From Coemansia sp. RSA 922 (lineage: Eukaryota > Kickxellomycota > Kickxellomycetes > Kickxellales > Kickxellaceae), in assembly GCA_027577415.1 (NCBI GenBank), contig JANBQS010000573.1, forward strand, positions 1 to 15,258: 15,258 nucleotides of DNA. The letters run 5' to 3'. Below are positions 1 through 6,601 of this stretch, piece after piece. Made by a program: the position numbers and the translations under genes. The notes under the pieces are model-generated. The model ran no database searches. It worked only from the letters and a program-made list of their open reading frames with translations, and was not told the origin of the DNA. Within the stretch, counting starts at the first letter, position 1. Every line of letters begins with the position of its first letter.

Positions 1-2
1 CG

Positions 3-197
3 CTTTCTATACGTGCATTCGACAAGGATTATCCCTTAGCGACTGGAATCAGTGACATTCAAGCGCTTATTCTGCATGCATGCGCGCTTAAGGAATTGAG
101 TGTGCCGCGGTCGACTAAACAACGTATAATCAGGTGTATCGACGCGTACAAAGATCGCTACCCTCATTGGGCTAATATTCGGTTGCATTTCTACTAG
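3..197 (+). CDS. F-box-like/leucine-rich protein, C-terminal fragment (5' end outside window)
   Basis: The window opens inside a plus-strand frame that runs to TAG at 195-197 and gives the last 64 residues of a protein. From its DKDYPLA segment to the stop it aligns without gaps over 58 residues to the C-terminus of the complete gene at 1236-2858. By hand count 31 of 58 are identical, including the shared runs IQALILHA and YKD..PH.ANI. It is therefore the tail of a tandem paralogue in the same orientation. In this family an N-terminal F-box-like segment would be expected to bind Skp1 and the leucine-rich body to bind a substrate, but neither part is visible here. Nothing in the fragment is broken, so I read it as an intact gene cut by the window edge. 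Confidence 0.85.
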   Translation, partial: LSIRAFDKDYPLATGISDIQALILHACALKELSVPRSTKQRIIRCIDAYKDRYPHWANIRLHFY

Positions 198-249
198 GAT
201 GTAGGTTTCCTCACGCAGAAGCCGGTGTTTTTTAATTGCGTATTAGTTA

Positions 250-255
250 AATAAA
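250..255 (+). terminator. AATAAA polyadenylation signal of the left-edge gene
   Basis: A perfect AATAAA lies 53 bases after the TAG at 195-197, a normal place for 3'-end formation of the upstream gene. Confidence 0.5.
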
Positions 256-261
256 TGTGAA

Positions 262-302
262 GTCTACCTTCTTGTCAGTGGAAAATTCTAGCCTTCATTG
301 AA
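262..302 (+). repeat. 3' UTR block shared with 2939-2972 (copy 1)
   Basis: Starts with GTCTAC and ends in TTCTAGCCTTCATTGAA. The same ends, GTCTAC and TTCTAGTCTTCTTTGAA, occur at 2939-2972 after the paralogous gene. The tandem duplication therefore included 3' untranslated sequence. The gap-containing alignment was made by eye. Confidence 0.55.
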
Positions 303-568
303 CTTCTAACTCTTGCTTATCAGTAAATTTACAAAGTAGAGTTACTAGTATTTCTATTGCGTGTTGTCTATGTACCGCTCACAGAGTAGCAGCCAATTTA
401 CACAGACCCACCGAATGCTGGGCAAGAAAGAATTTATAAATTTTTTTACCCTGCTTTCTCCGGCAAAATATTTATTAATCAAATCACCACGCGGAGCGGA
501 GCCAATTTGAAACCTTTGCCAACCCTTCAAGTGCTACATAGATCCTGATCTTAAAAAGGATTCAATAA
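303..568. other. Intergenic, promoter-like, no gene seen
   Basis: No convincing coding frame. Two CCAAT boxes (in AGCCAATTT near 391-399 and 500-508) lie upstream of the TATA-like site at 574. A short GCGGA GCGGA repeat lies near 491-500. Together they resemble an RNA polymerase II promoter facing right. Confidence 0.35.
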
Positions 569-573
569 AGCCA

Positions 574-579
574 TATAAA
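574..579 (+). promoter_or_regulatory. TATA-like element 1
   Basis: TATAAA inside CATATAAACAACG. Nearly the same string, TATATAAACAATG, recurs at 852. It lies about 70 bp after a CCAAT box and just before the GC-rich open frame. Confidence 0.35.
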
Positions 580-585
580 CAACGA

Positions 586-607
586 CTCCGGTGCATGTGC
601 ACCGGAG
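586..607. repeat. Perfect inverted repeat, 10-bp arms around TG
   Basis: CTCCGGTGCA (586-595) and TGCACCGGAG (598-607) are exact reverse complements separated by two bases. It lies directly downstream of a TATA-like box, so it could be a dimeric factor-binding site or a hairpin at the start of a transcript. No element is known to me with this sequence. Confidence 0.75.
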
Positions 608-851
608 CTGCAAGACCAGACACGCGACGGGCCCGACAGCCCACGAGGATCACTTCCGACCGGGGTCTCCGAGGTGCCAGCAGACACCCCCCGACTGCCA
701 GTAAACATCGCTGAGGCGCTGATCGCGAGTGCGCTGCCTTCCACCAAAAACGAGATGCGCCCAAGGAAACCTCGTGCCCACTCGCACCACCCGACTATGC
801 TACGCCTAGCACAATCCGCTTACTTACAAGCGTAAGAAAGCAGCCAAAAGC

Positions 852-859
852 TATATAAA
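852..859 (+). promoter_or_regulatory. TATA-like element 2
   Basis: TATATAAA followed by CAATG, matching element 1 at 574. Downstream, at 930-980, is a C/T-rich leader-like stretch that leads to an ATG at 981. This looks like a fungal promoter, although the frame it serves is only 11 codons long. Confidence 0.35.
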
Positions 860-980
860 CAATGCCCTGCAATTAGTTGGATATAGGTTTAACCATTCCC
901 ATTCTTGAGTACGCTTTTCAATACATACCTATCAACGCTCACTACCCTCTCTAATCAACGGCTCCGCAACAGTCAAGAAT

Positions 981-1016
981 ATGCTTGTTAAGTTCGCTTC
1001 TGTACACAGCAAATAA
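981..1016 (+). other. 11-codon ATG frame behind TATA element 2 (leader peptide, short first exon, or relic)
   Basis: The first ATG after the TATA-like site at 852 gives MLVKFASVHSK then TAA. The Met-hydrophobic-Lys opening resembles the start of a secreted-protein signal peptide, but it stops at once. It may be the first codons of a lost gene, a short upstream frame, or chance. From 1017 to 1170 the sequence is AT-rich with no supported gene. Confidence 0.2.
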
Positions 1017-1173
1017 AAATACATTTTTGCCTTTCAATTGTGTCGCTCAACTCTATAGCATAATAATATTATTATTTGTTTTCCCGCATTTGCACATTTC
1101 CTTTGACTACAATAAGGGCAAAGAATGCAGGCCATATGCACGGCTGACACTCTGGCAACAAAAGGCCAGCTAG

Positions 1174-1180
1174 TTATATA
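1174..1180 (+). promoter_or_regulatory. TATA-like box of the 540-aa F-box-like gene
   Basis: TTATATA lies about 55-60 bp before the ATG at 1236. It is followed by a pyrimidine-rich stretch (about 1181-1220), the usual layout of a strong fungal start region. Confidence 0.45.
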
Positions 1181-1235
1181 TCTCTCATCCTAGTCTTTTC
1201 TTTACCTCTTTTCTGTTGCTCTGTATTTACTACGT

Positions 1236-2858
1236 ATGGCTCATATCAACGACCTTCCCGCGCCTGTTCTTGCCCGGATTATTTCCAAAGCAGCAGATAC
1301 ACCAGCCCTTACACTATCTCAGTGGAAGACTAAGTTGGCTTTACTGGCCGTATGCCGAGCATGGACAAAACAAGCCGTTGGCGCCGTGTTTAACCAGGTT
1401 TACGTCGAGCTCTTTGAAGCATGCCCTCACTGTGACCCGCCCATGGTTGCACTAGCCTACGACAATAATCTGACCTTAACCTCCAACATCGGGCTGTTTA
1501 TTTCGCGCGGTTGTACGTTATTTGCTAGACGCTTAAAAATTGAGTTGGCTGACCGCACAACGACCGACCATTTACTTTACATTGTGGTGATTATCCTCAA
1601 GCTGCATCATGTCGACTGGATGTACATCAACACACTGACGATTACTGGTCCGCGCTGGGCTTGTAAACACACCTTCAACTTAAATTGTACTGAGGAAACT
1701 TGCAGCGCGGAAGTTGAGCTCGCCGTACGGTTCTTTGAGATGAACATGCGCAATTTAGTCGAATTCAACTTGACATACCCAAATATAGGGTTTGTGGGCG
1801 CACACTTCTATGCTACTCTTGTTTCGGCTTTCGGTGGACGGCTTCAAGTCCTTCGGGCACTGAGCCCTAATCCGTTTCCCATTAACATTTTTTCAAGAAA
1901 CATCAGGGTGCTTGAGCTTACCCTGAATTCGTTGGCGACTCGTGTGCTTCCCAGTATTTGGGGTGAGACGCTTAAAGTATTAAAGCTGGAAAGCGTCCCG
2001 CGTAACTTTGCCTGGCACAACTTTCGCTACGACATATTTGACCTGCCTATTGTATTCCGCCAGATGACCATTCTTGACATTGCTTTCAAGTACGAGAACC
2101 CGCCGCTTACCGATGACGAGGTACAGGACAAGATAGCCTCGGGCGCGCACAACTGCGATCTGCTTTGCTTTCCCGTGCTCAAACAATTGTCCATTCGCAA
2201 TTGTACACCTGATTGCGACCTGTTGTACGCCGATATTCCTTTTCCCAAGCTAAAGAAGGTGCACCTTTGGGGATCTATTAACTGTATCCGCCACTGCAGC
2301 CGACTGAAGCTTACTTGGGTTAGAGATCTGCAGGTCTCTATTTTTTCAGCTAAGCCGGGCGATGAAGCAGAAATCTACAACGTCACTAACCACTTTTTCA
2401 CTAACATTTGCATCGGTCGAACAGCATATCTATACATCTCTGTTGACTGGTTTATTCTGGATCCAGATGTTATGCGTTGGGCCAATCTCACGAAACTCAA
2501 AGTCGACAAAGCCGACTACACTACAGTGTGCAAAGCGATAGGTCGTTTGCCAAATCTTTGCGAATTGACTATAGACCAGTTGGCAACGAGTGGCTTTATT
2601 GAGGACTCGTCGCTGTTTGCTAGCGCAGATCCGATGCTGGCTTGGGGTGCAAGGCTAAAGTTTATAGTAATAGCTAAGCTTGACCAGGATTATCCTTTAG
2701 CAGTTTCCGTCGACTGTATCCAAGCTCTCATTCTGCACGCAGGCGCCCTCAGTACGTTGGAGGTGTCAAGGCTGGCCATTCAACACGTAGCTACGTTTAT
2801 CGACAAGTACAAAGATCACCACCCCCACTTGGCCAATATACAGTTGTGGAAAAAATAG
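1236..2858 (+). CDS. F-box-like leucine-rich repeat protein (540 aa), complete
   Basis: A single uninterrupted exon. Residues about 3-58 form an F-box-like segment: INDLPAPVL, then a helix, then W30 and LLAVCRAW leading to FNQVYVE. The rest is a long alternation of leucine-rich strands and short helices (for example LRVLELTLNSL-type and FPKLKKVHLWG segments) with scattered cysteines, consistent with a degenerate LRR array. By family knowledge, such proteins bind Skp1 through the F-box and recruit substrates to an SCF ubiquitin ligase. No substrate can be guessed. The ATG at 1236 is chosen because it directly precedes the F-box and follows a TATA/CT-rich leader. The C-terminus is homologous to the frame at 3-197, so this is one member of a tandem array. 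The family appears strongly expanded in Kickxellomycotina, which is my recollection and was not searched. Confidence 0.88.
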   Translation: MAHINDLPAPVLARIISKAADTPALTLSQWKTKLALLAVCRAWTKQAVGAVFNQVYVELFEACPHCDPPMVALAYDNNLTLTSNIGLFISRGCTLFARRLKIELADRTTTDHLLYIVVIILKLHHVDWMYINTLTITGPRWACKHTFNLNCTEETCSAEVELAVRFFEMNMRNLVEFNLTYPNIGFVGAHFYATLVSAFGGRLQVLRALSPNPFPINIFSRNIRVLELTLNSLATRVLPSIWGETLKVLKLESVPRNFAWHNFRYDIFDLPIVFRQMTILDIAFKYENPPLTDDEVQDKIASGAHNCDLLCFPVLKQLSIRNCTPDCDLLYADIPFPKLKKVHLWGSINCIRHCSRLKLTWVRDLQVSIFSAKPGDEAEIYNVTNHFFTNICIGRTAYLYISVDWFILDPDVMRWANLTKLKVDKADYTTVCKAIGRLPNLCELTIDQLATSGFIEDSSLFASADPMLAWGARLKFIVIAKLDQDYPLAVSVDCIQALILHAGALSTLEVSRLAIQHVATFIDKYKDHHPHLANIQLWKK

Positions 2859-2926
2859 ATTGCAGTTTTCCTTGGAGTAAAAGTTTTGATCACCATAGCG
2901 CTTATTAGGTCAAAGAATTCCTTTAT

Positions 2927-2932
2927 AATAAA
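2927..2932 (+). terminator. AATAAA polyadenylation signal of the 540-aa gene
   Basis: AATAAA 69 bases after the stop at 2858, in the same relation to the downstream shared 3' UTR block as at the left-edge paralogue. Confidence 0.5.
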
Positions 2933-2938
2933 AAAAAG

Positions 2939-2972
2939 GTCTACGTGGAGGAAAGTTCTAGTCTTCTTTGAA
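2939..2972 (+). repeat. 3' UTR block shared with 262-302 (copy 2)
   Basis: GTCTAC..GGA..TTCTAGTCTTCTTTGAA matches the block after the left-edge paralogue. Its end, next to the A-run at 2971, may mark the limit of the duplicated unit. Confidence 0.5.
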
Positions 2973-3000
2973 AAAAAACCCCCCTCCCCCCTTTTTTTTT
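2971..3000. repeat. Chained homopolymers A8-C6-T-C6-T9
   Basis: Four mononucleotide runs in immediate succession between the F-box-like gene and the next gene. Run lengths here are prone to sequencing error. They lie outside coding sequence. Confidence 0.9.
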
Positions 3001-3123
3001 CTTTGCTCATCCTTCAAGTCTCGCACACTAGCGCGCACTATTTTTTCCTCTCTCTCTTTTAAGCAGCATCCTAAAAGAAAAAACCTGTTAAAACACCCGA
3101 GACAAAACACTAGCCCATGGGTA

Positions 3124-3171
3124 TCCTTTCTCTTTCTCTTTCTCTCTCTCTTTTATTTCAATATATATATA
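3124..3171. repeat. CT microsatellite followed by an AT run in a 5' leader
   Basis: A pure pyrimidine stretch with CTTT and CT repeats (about 3124-3155) is followed by alternating AT (about 3160-3171), ending about 35 bases before the ATG at 3205. Pyrimidine-rich leaders are common just before fungal start codons. This probably belongs to the promoter or 5' UTR of the 158-aa gene. Confidence 0.7.
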
Positions 3172-3204
3172 TTTTTAAGTTTCCTCCTTTTTATTTTCAA
3201 AATA

Positions 3205-3681
3205 ATGTCTTTAACTAATCTATTCGAAGCAAGTATATTAGTAAAATGTGTTCGCAACAAAAAAGTAATACACTCATTCTTCATCCACGAACTATCTCCC
3301 AACAGTACTATAAACCAGCTCCACGCCCGCATAGTCCAGCGACAGAATTCAGTTCCGTTTCCCGACTGGATACTAACCAAACGTACTAGTGCGGGTAAGC
3401 AGCGTGGATTGCAAGTTTTAAAACATAATTTGTCTTTCCAAGACTATGGTATTAAAAGCTGGGATTGCGTTTACCTAGTCCCTAGAGCCGAGAGACCAGC
3501 CAGGTGTTTTGTGCCAATGGCCGCCCGCGCATGCGGCTCGCTGGTTCGTACTACGGTGGCTCGATTGGGAGCTATAGGCCGTAGTAAACGCTCAGAGCAT
3601 AAAGGGTTTGGTGTTACCAGAGCTAATTCATTGTCATCCATATGCAATAATAGCGAAGAGACAGTTATGTTGACTGCTTAA
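3205..3681 (+). CDS. 158-aa protein with a possible ubiquitin-like (beta-grasp) domain
   Basis: The ATG at 3205 (context AAATAATG) is the first in a frame that stays open upstream only through low-complexity leader sequence without a Met. Residues about 9-95 resemble a ubiquitin-like fold: a first beta hairpin (ILVKCVRNKKVIHSFFI), a helix with the TINQLHARI pattern, a strand around WILTKR, then LSFQDYGIKSWDCVYLVPR. That last segment fits the 'L..YGI..gd.l.L' ending of such domains. The remaining ~60 residues are basic and Ser/Arg-rich with no recognised domain. There is no C-terminal Gly-Gly, so it is not a conjugated modifier. The fold is inferred from pattern only, and I do not recognise the family. 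It converges on the Mad3-like gene, 69 bp away. Confidence 0.72.
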   Translation: MSLTNLFEASILVKCVRNKKVIHSFFIHELSPNSTINQLHARIVQRQNSVPFPDWILTKRTSAGKQRGLQVLKHNLSFQDYGIKSWDCVYLVPRAERPARCFVPMAARACGSLVRTTVARLGAIGRSKRSEHKGFGVTRANSLSSICNNSEETVMLTA

Positions 3682-3733
3682 AAAAAATCTCACACACAAA
3701 ACAACTTTTTTCCTAGTAGTTCACCAAAAATAT

Positions 3734-3739
3734 AATAAA
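3734..3739 (+). terminator. AATAAA signal between two convergent genes
   Basis: AATAAA 53 bases after the stop at 3681 serves the 158-aa gene. The gap to the convergent Mad3-like gene is only 69 bp (3682-3750), so the 3' ends of the two transcripts probably overlap. Confidence 0.5.
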
Positions 3740-3750
3740 AAATTCATGTC

Positions 3751-6366
3751 CTAATCTTGGAAAATAGTAAACCGTGGTGCTTGTCTTTTAACCGAACTTG
3801 GCGGTCCGCCACTTCTCCCCAATTCAGTTCTTGGAGGAGGAGTCCTATCATCAAAGACTTGGAACTGTGACGACGACTCATCCTGACGACTTTTAAATTT
3901 AGTACCTAGTTGCATCTCGAGTTCGTTCATCTGACTATCCAAGTCGGCAAACTCTCCAATATTCTCCGTACAAGGTTCCTCGCCATCATCCTCGTCATCG
4001 TCATCGTCGTCGTCATCCTGGCTATGAACATCGTCCTGATGACCATCGTCCTCAGTGGGCAGAGTCTTGGGAAACCGCGGTGTCATTTTACCGAAATCCT
4101 TAGCAGCCATCGACAGCCGTTTACGCAATGGCGTAGGCGCCAGACCATTACTTGATCTCCGCTCCTCCCGCGACACATTATCCTCCTCCTCTTCCTCGTC
4201 GTCGTCATCCGTGGTATACTGACCACCCCCAGTTAATAACGACGTAGGACCGCCAATAGTAGACACGCCAGTGAACCCCGACAGGCCAGTAAGCTCAGCA
4301 CCACTGACTGAAAACCCTGTCGTAGTCCGCGTATACCCCGGAGTATGCGGATACCGAGATGAGCCAGCCGGCGGACGCTGCGACGAATGCGAGCCGCGTG
4401 CAGGAGTCGAGTGAAGCATAGGCCCTGAGGAAGCAGCAAACTGCAATGGTGCCGGATGCGCATCAGGGTCATTAAACACCTGGACACGGCGAGGCGCCGG
4501 CGTAACCGCATTATGCTCGCCGCCATCGTCCGAGGATTCTTCGCCGATACTACGCAAGCCACGACGTGCCAGCACGGGTGTCTGCGTCCTCATAGCCAGG
4601 GGCGTAGGGCCAACGTGACCTCGATTCAGACGCATTTCCTGCCGTTTCGCCGCCCTAATACTATTAAGCACCACAGTCGGCATATCATCGCCGCCCAGGG
4701 CCGGCTCCTGCTGTCGAGAGACACGCGCCGACGTGGGAATAACCGGCGGCCGGTGCGCCAGTTCCTCGGGGACAATATGCGGGATGACAGGGCCCATAGT
4801 AAACTGGTAATCGTCATCAGTCAGGCACCCAGCAGAAGCAGAAACAGGCCTATCGCCAGTGGGTTTGGGCGTCTTGTCGTGGCCCAAGAGACTCTCAGAG
4901 TCAGAGTCACTAAGGTCATTCCATATGTCCAGCATCCCCTGCTCGGCCGCACGCGTGTTAATAGTAGGCGAGCTAACAATGCTCTTGCGACTGACCCGAT
5001 TAAACGAGCGTCTCCGCGATTGTTGTTCAGCGGCAGCTACCCACGCGTCGTAATCAAACCGGTACCGTGGTAACTGAGCCCGAGCCTCCTCCGCACACTG
5101 AGGGACGCCGTCACCAGCCGGGAACAAAATACTATCCGGCATAACCATCCGCTCAGCCACCGGCTTCGTTGCCTTGGGCTTGGCATCAAACGACTGCAAA
5201 AGACCCGACGACAACGCCAGCGACTTATTGCTCAGCACCGAGCCCTGCCCACCCGATGCCGAGCTTGGAGCCGAGTCATCGCTAAACACAGTAAATTTCT
5301 CGGCCGCCACCGGAACCCGATTTTGCTCTAACGTCTGGCCGCGCCAGGTGGCAGCCTCGCGCAAATTTTCCTTCCTTCTGCCCTCATCCGACCCGACGTC
5401 CAGCCAGGGCGTGGGCTGGGCACTAGCCGACGCAATGGAGCCATCAGGGTCAGTAAACACAGCAATACGCGAGTTAGTAGCGCGCACACTAATTTCCGAG
5501 GGCAAGCCGCGCTGAGACGAAGGCAGCGTGTTGGCAGGAGCCGAGCGAACCGAGCTGGCCGTACGCTTAGCACCCAACATCGTACGCTGACCGCTTACGT
5601 CTTCCACTGGCTGTTGCTGTTGCTGTTGTGTCTCGCGCATAGTATTGGCCATGACTCGGCGCTGAAACTCCACATATCTTCTCTCCAGTCTCGCCAGTGG
5701 CTGCGCCTTCCTCGCAACACCCAATTGATAAACCTCATCGGCTTTCTTGATTTTACCCCGACCTTCCAACAACTTTCCATACTCCTCATACAGCATAGCC
5801 AAAGAGTCGCCTACCTTCTGCACCAAAAGATGCTGGAACACGGCCTCCTGCCCCTCATAGATGAGACTACAGTACCAGATCCACATTTTGAGGTACCGCG
5901 AGTCATTACGGTACCGCTCCTGCTCCCTAAACAAGCGGATTGGCCGCTCGACCAGTTTTATTACGGCTTGGTGACCCACCGCCTGCGGAAACACCTCAAT
6001 CAGCCACTGTATGTACCGATAGTAGACGTCGAGCGGGTCGTCGGTTTCAGCGGGGTCGAGCGCAGATATTTCGGCTTGGAATTGAGCGTTTTGTGCCTGT
6101 AAGTGTGCTGAGACCCGGATTTCAACTACCTCAGAGTCACCGTTAGCTGCTAGTTTCATGGCGGGGGCGCGGGCTGGTTGGAGTGGAGCGTCGTCGTCAG
6201 CAGAGGTTTTGCCGTAAAGAAGGGCGAGTGCTGTGGCTGAGCGACCTCTACGTAGAGGTTGGATATTTTCTTTCTGATGTTCGAAATCAGTAAAATTTAC
6301 AACACTCTCCTTGACGTTATTGGTGTCACCAGCCGCTAGCGGTACAGAGTAGTCAATATGAGACAT
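3751..6366 (-). CDS. MAD3: Mad3/BubR1-type spindle assembly checkpoint protein (871 aa)
   Basis: Intronless. The ATG at 6366 is the first Met in frame. As a mitotic checkpoint complex subunit it would inhibit APC/C-Cdc20. Motifs in order: KEN1 at 32-34; the Mad3/BUB1 TPR region about 105-240 (DPLDVYYRYIQW, RYLKMWIWY, MLYEEYGKLLE, ADEVYQLG); polyQ 247-252; ABBA-like IAVFTD 301-306; KEN2 332-334; ABBA FTVFSD 358-363; GLEBS-like Bub3-binding segment about 410-435 (ILFPAGDG..CAEEARA); a CDI-like block with SPTINT at 466-471; LxxIxE at 604-609; VQVFND 628-633; acidic runs 720-729 and 784-794; FQVFDD 835-840; and FTIFQD 866-871, which ends the protein. There is no kinase domain, so it is Mad3-like, not Bub1-like. 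Several TP sites suit CDK control. It is divergent from the helicase gene and convergent with the 158-aa gene. Confidence 0.93.
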   Translation of the reverse strand: MSHIDYSVPLAAGDTNNVKESVVNFTDFEHQKENIQPLRRGRSATALALLYGKTSADDDAPLQPARAPAMKLAANGDSEVVEIRVSAHLQAQNAQFQAEISALDPAETDDPLDVYYRYIQWLIEVFPQAVGHQAVIKLVERPIRLFREQERYRNDSRYLKMWIWYCSLIYEGQEAVFQHLLVQKVGDSLAMLYEEYGKLLEGRGKIKKADEVYQLGVARKAQPLARLERRYVEFQRRVMANTMRETQQQQQQPVEDVSGQRTMLGAKRTASSVRSAPANTLPSSQRGLPSEISVRATNSRIAVFTDPDGSIASASAQPTPWLDVGSDEGRRKENLREAATWRGQTLEQNRVPVAAEKFTVFSDDSAPSSASGGQGSVLSNKSLALSSGLLQSFDAKPKATKPVAERMVMPDSILFPAGDGVPQCAEEARAQLPRYRFDYDAWVAAAEQQSRRRSFNRVSRKSIVSSPTINTRAAEQGMLDIWNDLSDSDSESLLGHDKTPKPTGDRPVSASAGCLTDDDYQFTMGPVIPHIVPEELAHRPPVIPTSARVSRQQEPALGGDDMPTVVLNSIRAAKRQEMRLNRGHVGPTPLAMRTQTPVLARRGLRSIGEESSDDGGEHNAVTPAPRRVQVFNDPDAHPAPLQFAASSGPMLHSTPARGSHSSQRPPAGSSRYPHTPGYTRTTTGFSVSGAELTGLSGFTGVSTIGGPTSLLTGGGQYTTDDDDEEEEEDNVSREERRSSNGLAPTPLRKRLSMAAKDFGKMTPRFPKTLPTEDDGHQDDVHSQDDDDDDDDEDDGEEPCTENIGEFADLDSQMNELEMQLGTKFKSRQDESSSQFQVFDDRTPPPRTELGRSGGPPSSVKRQAPRFTIFQD

Positions 6367-6601
6367 AAACACAAGAAGTAAGTAATAGAAAAAGAGCAAA
6401 TTTAGAAAAGAAAAACGAAAGCAGGGAAAAAAAGTAGGGTTGTCTGTCTGTTTACGTTATTCAATGGGGATTAGCTCTGTGATTAGGATCACCAAAGCCA
6501 CATTTTGCTATTTCATCACACTCTATTGTTTGACTTTTTTATTCTTTGTTCTATCAATTTACTCTAATTTATATATATTTTTATTTTCATGTGGAGAGAA
6601 A
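6367..6601. promoter_or_regulatory. Bidirectional promoter between Mad3-like and DHX29-like genes
   Basis: The two start codons lie 235 bp apart, head to head. On the Mad3 side the leader is almost pure pyrimidine when read on the minus strand. On the helicase side the last ~70 bases are AT-rich (TTTATATATATTTTT) before GAGAAAATG. The frame before the helicase ATG is open and contains an in-frame ATG at 6464. That start would add a 46-residue, very hydrophobic extension, so I prefer the ATG at 6602. Confidence 0.7.
6449..6455. promoter_or_regulatory. Forkhead-type site (TGTTTAC) in the shared promoter
   Basis: TGTTTAC, reverse complement GTAAACA, matches the core recognised by forkhead factors that drive G2/M genes in yeasts. 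A checkpoint gene next to it makes this attractive, but a 7-base match is weak evidence. Confidence 0.3.

Larger units (their letters stand above)
569..835 (+). pseudogene. GC-rich open frame, possible gene or transposon relic
   Basis: A plus-strand frame is open from just after a TAA at 566-568 to TAA at 833-835, about 88 codons, in a stretch much richer in GC than its flanks. Its product is rich in Pro, Arg, Ser and Ala and ends in SAYLQA. There is no ATG near the front; the first in-frame Met falls in the segment NEMRPRKPR. It is therefore either an exon with an unseen start or a decayed fragment. Overlapping minus-strand frames also exist (534-764), and I cannot rule out that one of them is the real relic. 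I do not recognise the family. The composition shift against the neighbouring AT-rich spacer suggests older coding or transferred sequence. Confidence 0.25.

Noticed and set aside
595..714. 39-codon ATG frame starting inside the palindrome
   Set aside because: Arg-rich, overlaps the longer GC-rich frame, and has no motif; GC-rich sequence gives such frames by chance.
2968..3204. 79-codon extension of the 158-aa frame upstream
   Set aside because: It contains no ATG and is the translation of homopolymers, CT and AT repeats; it is leader sequence.
4456..5073. Long plus-strand frame of 205 codons opposite the Mad3-like gene, and other frames inside both large genes
   Set aside because: They are antisense or shifted shadows of GC-rich coding sequence with Arg/His/Ser-rich products and no motifs.
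6464..6601. In-frame upstream ATG that would give the helicase a 46-residue hydrophobic N-terminal extension
   Set aside because: The stretch is AT-rich leader sequence with T-runs. The ATG at 6602 has a better context and a typical basic helicase start, and a membrane anchor would be unexpected for a 40S-associated helicase.
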